DNA from: Methylorubrum populi
GTDB lineage: Bacteria; Pseudomonadota; Alphaproteobacteria; Rhizobiales; Beijerinckiaceae
Direction of reading: 5' to 3'
Assembly: GCF_002355515.1 (NCBI RefSeq)
Contig: NZ_AP014809.1
Span: 5,232,501-5,296,500 of the forward strand
Length of the DNA stretch: 64,000 nt
Positions within the stretch are counted from its first letter, which is position 1, and each line of letters starts with the position of its first letter. The translations under genes and the position numbers were made by a program. Positions 17,742-26,767 of the stretch are shown in pieces. Below the pieces are notes generated by a model. The model made no database searches. It was not told the origin of the DNA and saw only the letters and a program-made list of their open reading frames with translations.

Positions 17742-18325
17742 CCGAGCAGGTCCGCCGCGGTGACGATGGCGCGGGCGATGTCGACGATCTTGCGCTTCTC
17801 GTTCATCGCCTGGCGCCGCAGGAGCTTGTAGGCCTCGTCCTCGCTCATGCCCTTGCGCGTCATCAGGATGCCCTTGGCCCGCTCGATCAGCTTGCGGTCG
17901 GCGAGTTCCGATCGGGCTTCGTCGAGTTCGCGCTGCAGGCGCGCGAAGGCGTTGAAGCGCAGGATCGCGATGTCGAGGATCGAGCGGATCCGCTCGGAGC
18001 GCAGCCCGTCGACCACGTAGGCCGAGATGCCGGCATCGACCGCCGCCTGCATCATGGTCTGGTCCGAGCGGTCGACGAACATCGCCACGGGCCGCTCCGC
18101 CTGCCGGGACAGGCCCGACATCTGCTCCAGCACGTCCCGGCTCGGGCTTTCCAGATGCACCACGATCACGTCCGGCTTGAGGCTCGCCACCCGGGCCTGG
18201 AGATCCGGGCCGTCCGGGATCACCACCACGTGGCCGACGCCCCCTACCCGGAGACCCTCCTCGAGGATCGCCGCGCGGGCGGGACTCGGATCGATCACGG
18301 CAACGGTGAGGCTGGTCTCGGTCAT
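17738..18325 (-). CDS. nasT: ANTAR-domain antiterminator NasT
   Basis: A 195-residue protein. Residues 1-125 form a receiver-like domain in which the usual phospho-acceptor region reads VIVVHLESPSRD, so the Asp is replaced and phosphorylation is unlikely, as in NasT. Residues 135-190 are the RNA-binding ANTAR domain (ADRKLIERAKGILMTRKGMSEDEAYKLLR region). It is predicted to bind the two-hairpin element in the nrtA leader and prevent termination when NasS releases it in the presence of nitrate. ATG 18325; longer N-terminal open frame is not supported. Confidence 0.92.
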   Translation of the reverse strand: MTETSLTVAVIDPSPARAAILEEGLRVGGVGHVVVIPDGPDLQARVASLKPDVIVVHLESPSRDVLEQMSGLSRQAERPVAMFVDRSDQTMMQAAVDAGISAYVVDGLRSERIRSILDIAILRFNAFARLQRELDEARSELADRKLIERAKGILMTRKGMSEDEAYKLLRRQAMNEKRKIVDIARAIVTAADLLG

Positions 18326-18550
18326 CGAGGCCCGAATGGTTCGATCCGTTCGAGGAGGGGGGGCGGGTGGGACTGGGAGTGGCCGGTGCGGGCGAACGGG
18401 CTGAGAGTGACGCTGCCGCGTGGGCACGCAAGCCGTGTGCCCCCGAATCAGCGACGCCAGTTACGAATCGGACATCTGTCGGCCCCGCTTCTGCCGCAAA
18501 CCGGGGCGCACACTCAACCCGTTCGCGAATCCATCAGGAGGGTCCGGTTC

Positions 18551-19186
18551 ATGCGCGTCGTCGATCCGCTGCGAAAGCCGGACGTGTCCGCGACCTCCCG
18601 TCCGGTGCTTCCCCCCTTCCTGCCGACCCTCGGGCTCGCCGTGGTCGCCGCGCTGCTTTCTCTCGCCTGCCGCGAGCCGGCCAAGGAATCGGCTCCGCCA
18701 TCCTCGGCGCGGCCCGTTCCGGCCATGGCCGCGGCGCCGGGCCTCACCGTGTTCGATCCGGGCAAGGCTCTGCTCGCCGATGTCGAGGCGGGGCCGGCCA
18801 GCGAGGCCTTCGCCCGCCTCATGCCCCTCGTTGCCGCCAGCGAGGCGGCGCCGTCGTCGACCCGTCCCCCGCGAGTCGCGGCCCGACCCGAGCGCCGCCG
18901 CGCGCCCGCGAGCCGGATGGCGACGACGCAGCCGGCCAACCCGCCCAGGGCCGCGGAGCCGGTTGTTCCGGCGCCGGCGCCGATGGCCCGCGCGGAGGAA
19001 GAGGACGACCGCTTCCTGCCGACCGGCGCCCTGCCCTTCGCCGCCGTCGACGCAGCCTGGGATGTGGCCCGCAAGGTCGGCACCGGGGCAGCGACGGGGG
19101 TCGCGACCGGCGTTGCAACAGGGGTTGTGACCGGTGTCGAGACCCTCGGCCGTTCGGCCGTCAGCCTCGTCTCGGATCTGCGCTGA
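18551..19186 (+). CDS. Alanine/proline-rich envelope protein with GVATG repeats, unknown function
   Basis: A 211-residue protein with strong Shine-Dalgarno AGGAGGG about 9 nt before ATG 18551. A hydrophobic segment (LGLAVVAALLSLACRE, residues 31-46) could be a signal anchor or weak lipobox (SLAC). The middle is Pro/Ala/Arg-rich and low-complexity. The C terminus carries a four-fold repeat GVATG/GVVTG (about residues 180-200). Divergent from nasT across 225 bp. Function unknown; probable envelope location. Confidence 0.72.
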   Translation: MRVVDPLRKPDVSATSRPVLPPFLPTLGLAVVAALLSLACREPAKESAPPSSARPVPAMAAAPGLTVFDPGKALLADVEAGPASEAFARLMPLVAASEAAPSSTRPPRVAARPERRRAPASRMATTQPANPPRAAEPVVPAPAPMARAEEEDDRFLPTGALPFAAVDAAWDVARKVGTGAATGVATGVATGVVTGVETLGRSAVSLVSDLR

Positions 19187-19489
19187 GCCGGGGCTGTACG
19201 GAGAGCGGCGGCCTGGTTCGCGCGTCCTCGTCGAAGCCCGGCTTGAGGTGGGTTTTCGAACGCTCGGCGATCGGACGCCGTCTCGGCGTCGAAGCGGCCG
19301 GCATCACGATCCTTCGTCGCGAAACCTTGCGAAGCGCGGCCGCTGCGCCACTTCGCGCTTGGCAGGGCGGTGATTGCGCCCGCCTCGTTGGCGACGGGGC
19401 GGCCTCGACACCTGCGATCCTCTGCCAGTGAGGCCGATCCCGCGTTTCCCCCGCGCCGTTCGGCTCGGGATGCGACGACGGAGACCGGG
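19187..19489 (+). other. Intergenic region with no gene seen
   Basis: These 303 bases between the repeat protein and the GH15 gene carry the glycosidase 5' region. A frame open from 19370 is in phase with GH15, but only the part from ATG 19490 looks conserved. No hairpin with a T-run or clear promoter was recognised. Confidence 0.5.
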
Positions 19490-21352
19490 ATGGCGGGACG
19501 GATCGAGGATTACGCCCTGATCGGCGACGGGCGCACCGCCGCTTTGGTCGGGCGCGACGGCAGCATCGACTGGCTGTGCATGCCGCGCTTCGACGCCTCC
19601 GCCCTGTTCGCGAGCCTGCTTGGGACCGAGGAGCACGGCTTCTGGAAGCTCGCTCCCGCGGCGCAGGGCGCGCAGCATAGCTGGCGCTACCGCACCGGCT
19701 CGCTGGTGCTGGAGACGACGCACAGGTCCCACGAGGGCGAAGTCCGCGTCACCGATTTCATGCCCGTCGGCGACGGCAGCCACGTGATCCGCCTCGTCGA
19801 GGGGATCCGCGGGCGCATGGCGATGCGGATGGAGCTGGCCGTCCGCTTCGATTACGGCTCGGCGGTGCCGTGGGTGTCGCGCAGCGAGCTCGGCGATCTG
19901 CGCGCTATCTCGGGTCCGCACAAGGTCGTCCTGCGCACCAACGCGCCGATGCACGGATCGAGCCGCCAGACCACGATCTCGGAATTCACGGTCTATAAGG
20001 GCGACGCGATTCGCTTCGTGCTCAGCTACGGCGCCTCGCACGAGGAGGATCCGCCGCCGATCGAGCCGCGCCGCTGGCTCGACGACACCAATCGGTTCTG
20101 GCGCGAATGGTCGGGCCGCTGCACCGCCGCGCAGACGCCGTGGGACGACATCCTGCGCCGCTCGCTCCTGACGCTGAAGGCGCTGATCTACCGGCCGACC
20201 GGCGGGATCGTGGCCGCGCCCACCACCTCCCTGCCCGAGGAGCTCGGCGGGGTGCGCAATTGGGACTACCGCTTCTGCTGGCTGCGCGACTCGACCTTCA
20301 CCCTGCTGGCGCTGATGGATTCGGGCTATATCGAGGAGGCCCGCGCCTGGCGCGACTGGCTGACCCGGGCGGTGGCGGGCAACCCGGAGCAGGCGCACAT
20401 CCTCTACGGCATCGCCGGCGAGCGGCTCCTGCCGGAGATCGAGCTCGACTGGCTGCCCGGCTACGAGAACTCCCGGCCCGTCCGCATCGGCAATGCGGCG
20501 ATCGCGCAATTCCAGCTCGACGTCTACGGCGAGCTGTTCGACGCGCTGTTCCAGGCCCGCGCCCGCGGCATGGGGCAGAACAAGGAGGGCCTGCGCGTCG
20601 GTCAGGCGCTGATCAAGCATCTCGAGTCGGCGTGGCGGGAGCCGGACGAGGGTATCTGGGAGGTGCGCGGCGGGCGGCGCCACTTCGTCCATTCCAAGGT
20701 CATGGCCTGGGTCGCCTTCGACCGGGCGATCCGCAGCGTCGAGATGCGGGGCGACGACGATCTGCATTCCGGCGAGGCGCCGGTCGCGCATTGGAAGGCG
20801 ATCCGCGACGAGATCCATGCCGAGGTCTGCACGAAGGGCTTCGACCCGGAGCTCAACAGCTTCGTCCAATCCTACGGAAGCAAGGCGCTCGACGCGAGCT
20901 TGCTGCTGATCGCGCATATGGGCTTCCTGCCCCAGGACGATCCCCGCGTCGTCGGCACGGTGGCGGCCATCGAGGCGCATCTGATGCGCGACGGCTTCAT
21001 CCTGCGCTACGAGACCGAGGGACAGACCACCGACGGCCTGCCCGGCAACGAGGGGGCGTTCCTGCCCTGCAGCTTTTGGTTCGCCGACAACCTGATCGGT
21101 CTCGGCCGCTGCCAGGAGGCCCATGCGCTGATCGAGCGCCTGATCGGCGTCTGCAACGATCTCGGACTGGTCTCCGAGGAGTACGACGTGCGCGAAAAAC
21201 GGCTGGTGGGGAACTACCCTCAGGCGTTCACGCATGTTGCACTCGTCAACACGATCCTCAATTACAGCCGCGCAATCGGTCCGGCGGCGGAACGAGGCAG
21301 CGGCACGGACCATTCCGAGTCGAGGGTAGGCGAATCCATTGCGGCGCAGTAG
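19490..21352 (+). CDS. Glycoside hydrolase family 15 protein (trehalase/glucoamylase-like)
   Basis: A 620-residue cytoplasmic enzyme. The N-terminal beta-sandwich starts IEDYALIGDGRTAALVGRDGSIDWLC; the (alpha/alpha)6 catalytic domain contains GGVRNWDYRFCWLRDS, GYENSRPVRIGNAA, the general-acid region EGIWEVRGG and the general-base region SEEYDV, then GNYPQAFTHVALV. This is the GH15 trehalase/dextranase-like clade rather than secreted fungal glucoamylase, and hydrolyses alpha-glucosides such as trehalose or maltosides, inferred. Chosen start ATG 19490 has GGAG 6 nt upstream. It precedes transketolase by 51 bp, so the three-gene group may process glucose units through hexose/pentose phosphates. 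Confidence 0.9.
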   Translation: MAGRIEDYALIGDGRTAALVGRDGSIDWLCMPRFDASALFASLLGTEEHGFWKLAPAAQGAQHSWRYRTGSLVLETTHRSHEGEVRVTDFMPVGDGSHVIRLVEGIRGRMAMRMELAVRFDYGSAVPWVSRSELGDLRAISGPHKVVLRTNAPMHGSSRQTTISEFTVYKGDAIRFVLSYGASHEEDPPPIEPRRWLDDTNRFWREWSGRCTAAQTPWDDILRRSLLTLKALIYRPTGGIVAAPTTSLPEELGGVRNWDYRFCWLRDSTFTLLALMDSGYIEEARAWRDWLTRAVAGNPEQAHILYGIAGERLLPEIELDWLPGYENSRPVRIGNAAIAQFQLDVYGELFDALFQARARGMGQNKEGLRVGQALIKHLESAWREPDEGIWEVRGGRRHFVHSKVMAWVAFDRAIRSVEMRGDDDLHSGEAPVAHWKAIRDEIHAEVCTKGFDPELNSFVQSYGSKALDASLLLIAHMGFLPQDDPRVVGTVAAIEAHLMRDGFILRYETEGQTTDGLPGNEGAFLPCSFWFADNLIGLGRCQEAHALIERLIGVCNDLGLVSEEYDVREKRLVGNYPQAFTHVALVNTILNYSRAIGPAAERGSGTDHSESRVGESIAAQ

Positions 21353-21403
21353 GCGCGTCCCGTCCGGTGGGCGGGCAATGGAAGCGAGAAAGACGGGTAC
21401 TCC

Positions 21404-23479
21404 ATGAGCGGTGCAGACACGAGCCCGAAGGCGGCCCTGAGCGAGGGCGACAAGCTCGCGATCGACACGATCCGGACGCTCGCGATCGACGCGGTGCAGA
21501 AGGCGAATTCCGGCCATGCCGGCGCGCCGATGGCGCTGGCGCCCGTGGCTTACACCCTGTGGAACCGGTATCTGCGCTACGATCCGGCCCATCCGCACTG
21601 GCCGAACCGCGACCGGTTCGTGCTCTCGGCCGGCCACGCCTCGATGCTGCTCTACGGGCTGCTGCACCTGGCTCGGGTCGCGGAGGGCGATGGCGCCAAC
21701 GCCCCGGCAGTTTCTCTCGAAGATATCAAAAAATTCCGGCAGCTCGACAGCCGCACGCCGGGTCACCCGGAATACCACTTCACCACCGGCGTCGAGACCA
21801 CCACCGGCCCCCTCGGCCAGGGCGTGGCGAATTCCGTCGGCATGGCGATCGGCGGCCGCTTCAAGGGTGAGCGCCTGAACCGGCCCGACCTGCCGCTGTT
21901 CGACTACAACGTCTACGCCATCTGCTCGGACGGCGACCTGATGGAGGGCGTCAGCCAGGAGGCCGCCTCGATCGCCGGCCATCTGCGCCTGTCGAACCTG
22001 TGCTGGATCTACGACAACAACACCATCACCATCGAGGGCCACACCGAGCTCGCCTTCTCGGAGGAGGTGGCGGCGCGCTTCCTCGCCTATGGCTGGCAGG
22101 TGCTGCGGGTGGCCGACGCCAACGACACCCACGCCATCGCCTCGGCGCTCGAGACCTTCCTGCAATCGAGCGACCGACCGACGCTGATCATCGTCAACTC
22201 GATCATCGGCTACGGCGCGCCGACCAAGCAGAACACCTCCAAGGCCCACTCGGACGCGCTGGGTCCCGACGAGGTGAAGGGCGCCAAGCGCGCCTATGGC
22301 TGGCCGGAGGATTCCGAGTTCCTCGTGCCGGACGGCGTCTACGACACCTTCGCCGAGGGCATCGGCAAGCGCGGCGCCGCGCTCTACAGCCAGTGGCAGG
22401 CCTTCTTCGAGGAAGCCAAGGCGGCCGACGCCGCGCATGCCGAGGATCTCTCTGCCTTCCTCGAAGGCCGCCTGCCGGAGGGCTGGGACAAGGATATTCC
22501 AGTCTTCGAGGCCGACGCCAAGGGGCTTGCGACCCGCGAGTCGTCGGGCAAGGTGCTCAACGCCATCGCCAAGCACGTGCCGTTCCTGCTCGGCGGCTCG
22601 GCCGATCTGGCGCCGTCGAACAAGTCGAACCTCACCTTCGAGGGCGCCGGCTCGCTGACCCCGTTCGAGCCGGGCGGGCGCAACATCCATTTCGGCGTGC
22701 GCGAGCATGCCATGGGCTCGATCGTGAACGGTCTCGGCCTCGTCGGCCTGCGGGCCTACGGCGCGACCTTCCTCGTCTTCGCCGACTACATGCGCCCGCC
22801 GATCCGGCTCGCCGCGCTGATGGAGCTGCCGGTCTTCCATATCTTCACCCACGACTCGATCGGCGTGGGCGAGGACGGGCCGACCCACCAGCCGGTGGAG
22901 CAACTGCTCTCGCTGCGCTGCATCCCCGGTCTCGTGACCCTGCGCCCGGCCGACGCCAACGAGGTAGCCGAGGCTTACCGGGTGATCTTCTCGCTGAAAG
23001 ATCAGCCGGCGGTGCTCGCGCTCTCGCGCCAGCCGCTGCCGACCTTCGACCGCACGAAATACGCGCCCGCCTCCGGCACCGCGAAGGGCGCCTACGTGCT
23101 GGCCGATAGCGAAGGCACGCCGGACGTGATCCTGATCGGCACGGGCTCCGAGGTGCAGCTCTGCGTCGGCGCCTACGAGACCCTCAAGGGCGAGGGCGTG
23201 AAGGCCCGCGTCGTCTCGATGCCGTCCTGGGATCTGTTCGAGCGCCAGGACGAGGCCTACCGCAACAGCGTGCTGCCGCCCGAGGTGCTGGCCCGCGTGG
23301 CCGTGGAGCAGGGCAGCGTCATCGGCTGGGACCGCTACGCCGGCTCCTCCGGCGCCATCGTCGGCATGCACACCTTCGGTGCCTCGGCTCCGATCAAGGA
23401 TCTGCTGGGCAAGTTCGGCTTCACCGCCGAGAAGGTGATCGAGGCGGCCCGCGCCCAGGTGGCCAAGCACAAGAAGTAG
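21404..23479 (+). CDS. tkt: Transketolase
   Basis: A 691-residue full-length transketolase, a thiamine diphosphate enzyme that transfers two-carbon units between sugar phosphates. Motifs: ANSGHAGAPMALAP at the N terminus, PLGQGVANSVGMA, the ThDP/Mg motif SDGDLMEGVSQEAASIAGH followed by IYDNN, then EHAMGSIVNG (catalytic Glu region) and HDSIGVGEDGPTHQPVEQL. Acts in the cytosol in the non-oxidative pentose phosphate branch. Followed at 220 bp by the transaldolase/PGI fusion; the gap holds palindromic repeats. Confidence 0.98.
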   Translation: MSGADTSPKAALSEGDKLAIDTIRTLAIDAVQKANSGHAGAPMALAPVAYTLWNRYLRYDPAHPHWPNRDRFVLSAGHASMLLYGLLHLARVAEGDGANAPAVSLEDIKKFRQLDSRTPGHPEYHFTTGVETTTGPLGQGVANSVGMAIGGRFKGERLNRPDLPLFDYNVYAICSDGDLMEGVSQEAASIAGHLRLSNLCWIYDNNTITIEGHTELAFSEEVAARFLAYGWQVLRVADANDTHAIASALETFLQSSDRPTLIIVNSIIGYGAPTKQNTSKAHSDALGPDEVKGAKRAYGWPEDSEFLVPDGVYDTFAEGIGKRGAALYSQWQAFFEEAKAADAAHAEDLSAFLEGRLPEGWDKDIPVFEADAKGLATRESSGKVLNAIAKHVPFLLGGSADLAPSNKSNLTFEGAGSLTPFEPGGRNIHFGVREHAMGSIVNGLGLVGLRAYGATFLVFADYMRPPIRLAALMELPVFHIFTHDSIGVGEDGPTHQPVEQLLSLRCIPGLVTLRPADANEVAEAYRVIFSLKDQPAVLALSRQPLPTFDRTKYAPASGTAKGAYVLADSEGTPDVILIGTGSEVQLCVGAYETLKGEGVKARVVSMPSWDLFERQDEAYRNSVLPPEVLARVAVEQGSVIGWDRYAGSSGAIVGMHTFGASAPIKDLLGKFGFTAEKVIEAARAQVAKHKK

Positions 23480-23497
23480 GGCGCGGACGTTGAACCC

Positions 23498-23633
23498 CCT
23501 CCCCTCCGCGGGAGAGGGCGGCCCCCGGAGGGGGGACGGGTGAGGGGGCGCGACGCGTTCGGAGAGACCTGAGCCGGCCCCTCTCCCGCCCTGCATCCGC
23601 AGGGCACCCTCCCCCGCAGAGGGGGGAGGGTTA
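23498..23633. repeat. Palindromic intergenic repeat (copy A), inverted relative to copy B
   Basis: A GC-rich ~135-bp element with multiple inverted repeats between tkt and the transaldolase fusion. Read on the minus strand it starts CCTCCCCCCTCTGCGGGGG and ends with CCCCTCACCCGTCCCCCCTC and a CCGCCCTCTCC arm. The same modules in the same order occur at 52399-52532 on the plus strand. Looks like a REP-type mobile or structural repeat. Confidence 0.75.
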
Positions 23634-23698
23634 AGGCGCCCGCCGCCGCCCTATCTACCGGGCACGGGACGCACGAAAATCACGCGAGGACGACCGAG

Positions 23699-26524
23699 AT
23701 GAACCCGCTGAACGCCCTCTTCGCCGAGCACGAGCAGGCGGTCTGGCTCGACTTCGTGGCCCGCGGCTTCATCGCCAAGGGCGAACTCCAGGCGCTGGTG
23801 GAGAAGGACGACCTGCGCGGCGTCACCTCCAACCCCGCCATCTTCGAGAAGGCGATCGGCCACTCGGCCGAGTACGACGACAGCCTCAAGGCCGCCCTCG
23901 ATCACAGCGACGCCCGCGTCATCGATCTCTACGAGGGGCTCGCCATCGCCGACATCCAGGCCGCGGCGGACGTGCTGCGCAAGGTCTACGACACGAGCGA
24001 TGGCGCCGACGGCTATGTCAGCCTCGAGGTCTCGCCCTACCTCGCGCTCGACACCGAGGAGACCCTGAAGGAGGCGCGTCGCCTGCATCAGGCGGTGGGG
24101 CGCGACAATCTGATGGTCAAGGTGCCGGCCACGCCCGCCGGCCTGCCGGCGATCCGCCAGCTCACGGCGGAGGGCATCTCCGTCAACATCACCCTTCTCT
24201 TCTCGCAGAGCGTCTACGAGGAGGTGGCCAACGCCTTCATCGACGGCCTGACCGAGTTCGGTGCCAAGGGCGGCGACGTCTCGAAGGTCGCGTCTGTCGC
24301 GAGCTTCTTCATCAGCCGGATCGACAGCCTCGTCGATAAGCGCCTCGACGAGACCGGCGGCTACGAGGATCTGAAGGGCAAGGTGGCGATCGCCAACGCC
24401 AAGCTCGCCTACCAGCGCTACAAGCGGATCTTCTCGGGGGCGAAGTGGGCGGCCCTGGAGGCCAAGGGCGCCAAGGCGCAGCGCCTGCTCTGGGCCTCGA
24501 CGGGCACCAAGAACAAGGCCTATTCCGACGTGCTCTACGTCGAGGAGTTGATCGGCAAGAACACCGTCAACACCATGCCGCCGGCCACCATGGACGCCTT
24601 CCGCGACCATGGCCGGGTGCGGGCGACGCTGGAAGAGAATGTCGGCGAGGCCGAGACCGTGATGGCGCGTCTCGCCGAGGCCGGGATCGACATCGAGGCG
24701 GTGGCGCGCCAGCTCGTCGAGGAGGGCGTGCAGCTCTTCGTCGATGCCGCCGACGCCCTGCTCGGCGCCGTCGCGGGAAAGCGCGCGGCGCTGCTCGACC
24801 ACCGGCTCGACGCGCAGTCCTTCAAGTTCGACGACGCGCTCCAGGCGGCCACCGATAAGGCAATCGAATCCTGGCGCGCCAGCGGCGCGATCCGCCGCCT
24901 CTGGGCCCACGACAACACGGTCTGGACCGGCCGCGACGAGGACAAGTGGCTCGGCTGGCTGCGCATCGTCGAGGACGAGCTGGAGCGGGTCGATCTCTAC
25001 GAGGGCTTTGCCGAGGAGATCCGCGCGGAAGGCTTCACCGACGCCGTCGTGCTCGGCATGGGCGGCTCCAGCCTCGGGCCGGAGGTGATCGCCGCGACCT
25101 ACGGCCATCGCGAGGGCTATCCGCGGCTGCGCATCCTCGACTCGACCGATCCGGACGAGGTCCGCGCCGTCGAGGCCGCGGTGAACCTCGAGAAGACGCT
25201 GTTCATCGTCGCCTCGAAGTCCGGCTCGACCCTCGAGCCCAACGTCTTCCGCGACTACTTCCTCGGCCGGATGAAGGACGTGGTGGGGGCCGACAAGGCC
25301 GGCCGTCACTTCGTCGCCGTCACCGATCCCGGCTCGGCCATGGAGCGGGCCGCCAAGGACGACGGTTTCAGAAAAACCTTCCTCGGGGTGCCGCAGATCG
25401 GCGGCCGCTACTCCGTGCTCTCCGCCTTCGGCCTCGTGCCGGCCGCGGCGGCGGGCGTCGAGATCCGCGATTTCCTCGACAGCGCGCGCATGATGGTCCG
25501 CTCCTGCGGGCCGGCGGTGCCGCCCGCGGCCAATCCCGGCGTGCGCCTCGGCGCGGCGATGGGCGTCGCGGCCAAGGAGTTCGGGCGCGACAAGATCACG
25601 ATCATCGCCTCGCCTGGCATCGACACCTTCGGTACCTGGGCCGAGCAGCTCATCGCCGAGTCGACCGGCAAGGAGGGCGTCGGCATCATCCCGGTCGAGG
25701 GCGAGCCGGTGGGCGTGCCGGCCGTCTACGGCGAGGACCGCCTGTTCGTGTATCTGCGCCTGGCAAGCCAGGCCGATGCGCGCCAGGACGAGGCGGTGAA
25801 GATCCTGGAGAGCGAGGCGCAGCCGGTGGTGCGCATCGACCTCGACAAGGCCGAGCAGCTTCCGCAGGAATTCTTCCGCTTCGAGATCGCCACGGCGGTG
25901 GCGGGTGCGGTGCTCGGCATCAACCCGTTCGACCAGCCCGATGTCGAGGCGAGCAAGATCGAGACGAAGAAGCTGTTTGCCAGCGCCGAGGAGACCGGCG
26001 CGCTGCCCGCCGAGACGCCGATCTTCGAGGACGACACCGTGGCGCTTTACGCCGATGCGGCCAACGCCGAGGCCCTGCGCTCCGGCGAGGGCTTCGAGGC
26101 GATCGTGGCCGCGCATCTCGCTCGGGTGAAGCCGTGCGACTACGTCGCCCTGCTGGCCTATGTCGAGCGCAACGAGGCGCATCACGCGGTGCTGCAGGAG
26201 GCCCGCCTCGCGGTCCGTGACGCGCGGCAGGTCGCGACCTGCCTGGAATTCGGCCCGCGCTTCCTCCATTCCACGGGACAGGCCTACAAGGGCGGTCCGG
26301 CCTCCGGCGTGTTCCTGCAGATCACCGCCGACCCGTCGGCCGACCTGCCGATCCCCGGGCGCAAGCTCGGTTTCAAGACGGTGATCGCGGCCCAGGCGCG
26401 GGGCGATTTCGCCGTGCTGTCCGAGCGCAAGCGCCGGGCGCTGAGAATCCACCTCAAGGGTGGTGATGTGTCCGGCGGCGTGAAGCGCGTCGCCGCGGCG
26501 ATCAAGGCGGCGGTTGCCGGATAA
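23699..26524 (+). CDS. Bifunctional transaldolase / glucose-6-phosphate isomerase
   Basis: A 941-residue fusion. Residues 1-350 are transaldolase: SNPAIFEKAI, the Schiff-base Lys141 in NLMVKVPATPAG, and the conserved STGTKNKAYSD. Residues 370-940 are phosphoglucose isomerase: GMGGSSLGPEV, ASKSGSTLEPN, and late-domain contact GPRFLHSTGQ. Single-protein fusions like this are known in several bacteria. The two activities feed fructose 6-phosphate, so the product may channel transaldolase output toward glucose 6-phosphate. Start ATG 23699; linker around residues 340-370. Confidence 0.97.
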   Translation: MNPLNALFAEHEQAVWLDFVARGFIAKGELQALVEKDDLRGVTSNPAIFEKAIGHSAEYDDSLKAALDHSDARVIDLYEGLAIADIQAAADVLRKVYDTSDGADGYVSLEVSPYLALDTEETLKEARRLHQAVGRDNLMVKVPATPAGLPAIRQLTAEGISVNITLLFSQSVYEEVANAFIDGLTEFGAKGGDVSKVASVASFFISRIDSLVDKRLDETGGYEDLKGKVAIANAKLAYQRYKRIFSGAKWAALEAKGAKAQRLLWASTGTKNKAYSDVLYVEELIGKNTVNTMPPATMDAFRDHGRVRATLEENVGEAETVMARLAEAGIDIEAVARQLVEEGVQLFVDAADALLGAVAGKRAALLDHRLDAQSFKFDDALQAATDKAIESWRASGAIRRLWAHDNTVWTGRDEDKWLGWLRIVEDELERVDLYEGFAEEIRAEGFTDAVVLGMGGSSLGPEVIAATYGHREGYPRLRILDSTDPDEVRAVEAAVNLEKTLFIVASKSGSTLEPNVFRDYFLGRMKDVVGADKAGRHFVAVTDPGSAMERAAKDDGFRKTFLGVPQIGGRYSVLSAFGLVPAAAAGVEIRDFLDSARMMVRSCGPAVPPAANPGVRLGAAMGVAAKEFGRDKITIIASPGIDTFGTWAEQLIAESTGKEGVGIIPVEGEPVGVPAVYGEDRLFVYLRLASQADARQDEAVKILESEAQPVVRIDLDKAEQLPQEFFRFEIATAVAGAVLGINPFDQPDVEASKIETKKLFASAEETGALPAETPIFEDDTVALYADAANAEALRSGEGFEAIVAAHLARVKPCDYVALLAYVERNEAHHAVLQEARLAVRDARQVATCLEFGPRFLHSTGQAYKGGPASGVFLQITADPSADLPIPGRKLGFKTVIAAQARGDFAVLSERKRRALRIHLKGGDVSGGVKRVAAAIKAAVAG

Positions 26525-26526
26525 GG

Positions 26527-26740
26527 CTTCCCCCCTCTTCCCGCGCGCAGGGAGAGGTCCGCAGGCACCCTGTTGTGCCTGCAGGAAGCGGAGGCGAGGC
26601 CGAAGCGATGGTGAGAGGACGGCTCCGTAAGGGGCTCCGCCTGAATCGCCCCCTCACTTTCGGTTGCGGCCTTGCCGCGCCGACGACGGGGCTGTCGCGG
26701 CCCTCTCCCCACAAGCGGGGGGAGAGGGCGACAATGGCGG
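26527..26740. repeat. GC-rich palindromic repeat cluster downstream of the transaldolase/PGI gene
   Basis: Convergent gap between the fusion gene and the DedA gene. Visible arms include GCAGGCACCC-TGTTGT-GCCTGC and CCCTCTCCCC-ACAAGCG-GGGGGAGAGGG (26699-26728), preceded by CGCCCCCTCAC. Related in style but not identical to the 23.5 kb and 52.4 kb elements. May also act as a bidirectional terminator. Confidence 0.55.
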
Positions 26741-26767
26741 CCGTCGCGATCCGTCTTCGAAAAAAGG

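Noticed and set aside
19304..23596. A 1430-codon minus-strand frame opposite the GH15 and transketolase genes
   Set aside because: Long antisense frame typical of 70% GC codon third-position bias; it lacks domain motifs, while both plus-strand genes have clear catalytic motifs.
23651..26452. A 933-codon minus-strand frame opposite the transaldolase/PGI fusion
   Set aside because: Same reason; the plus-strand protein matches two enzyme families end to end.
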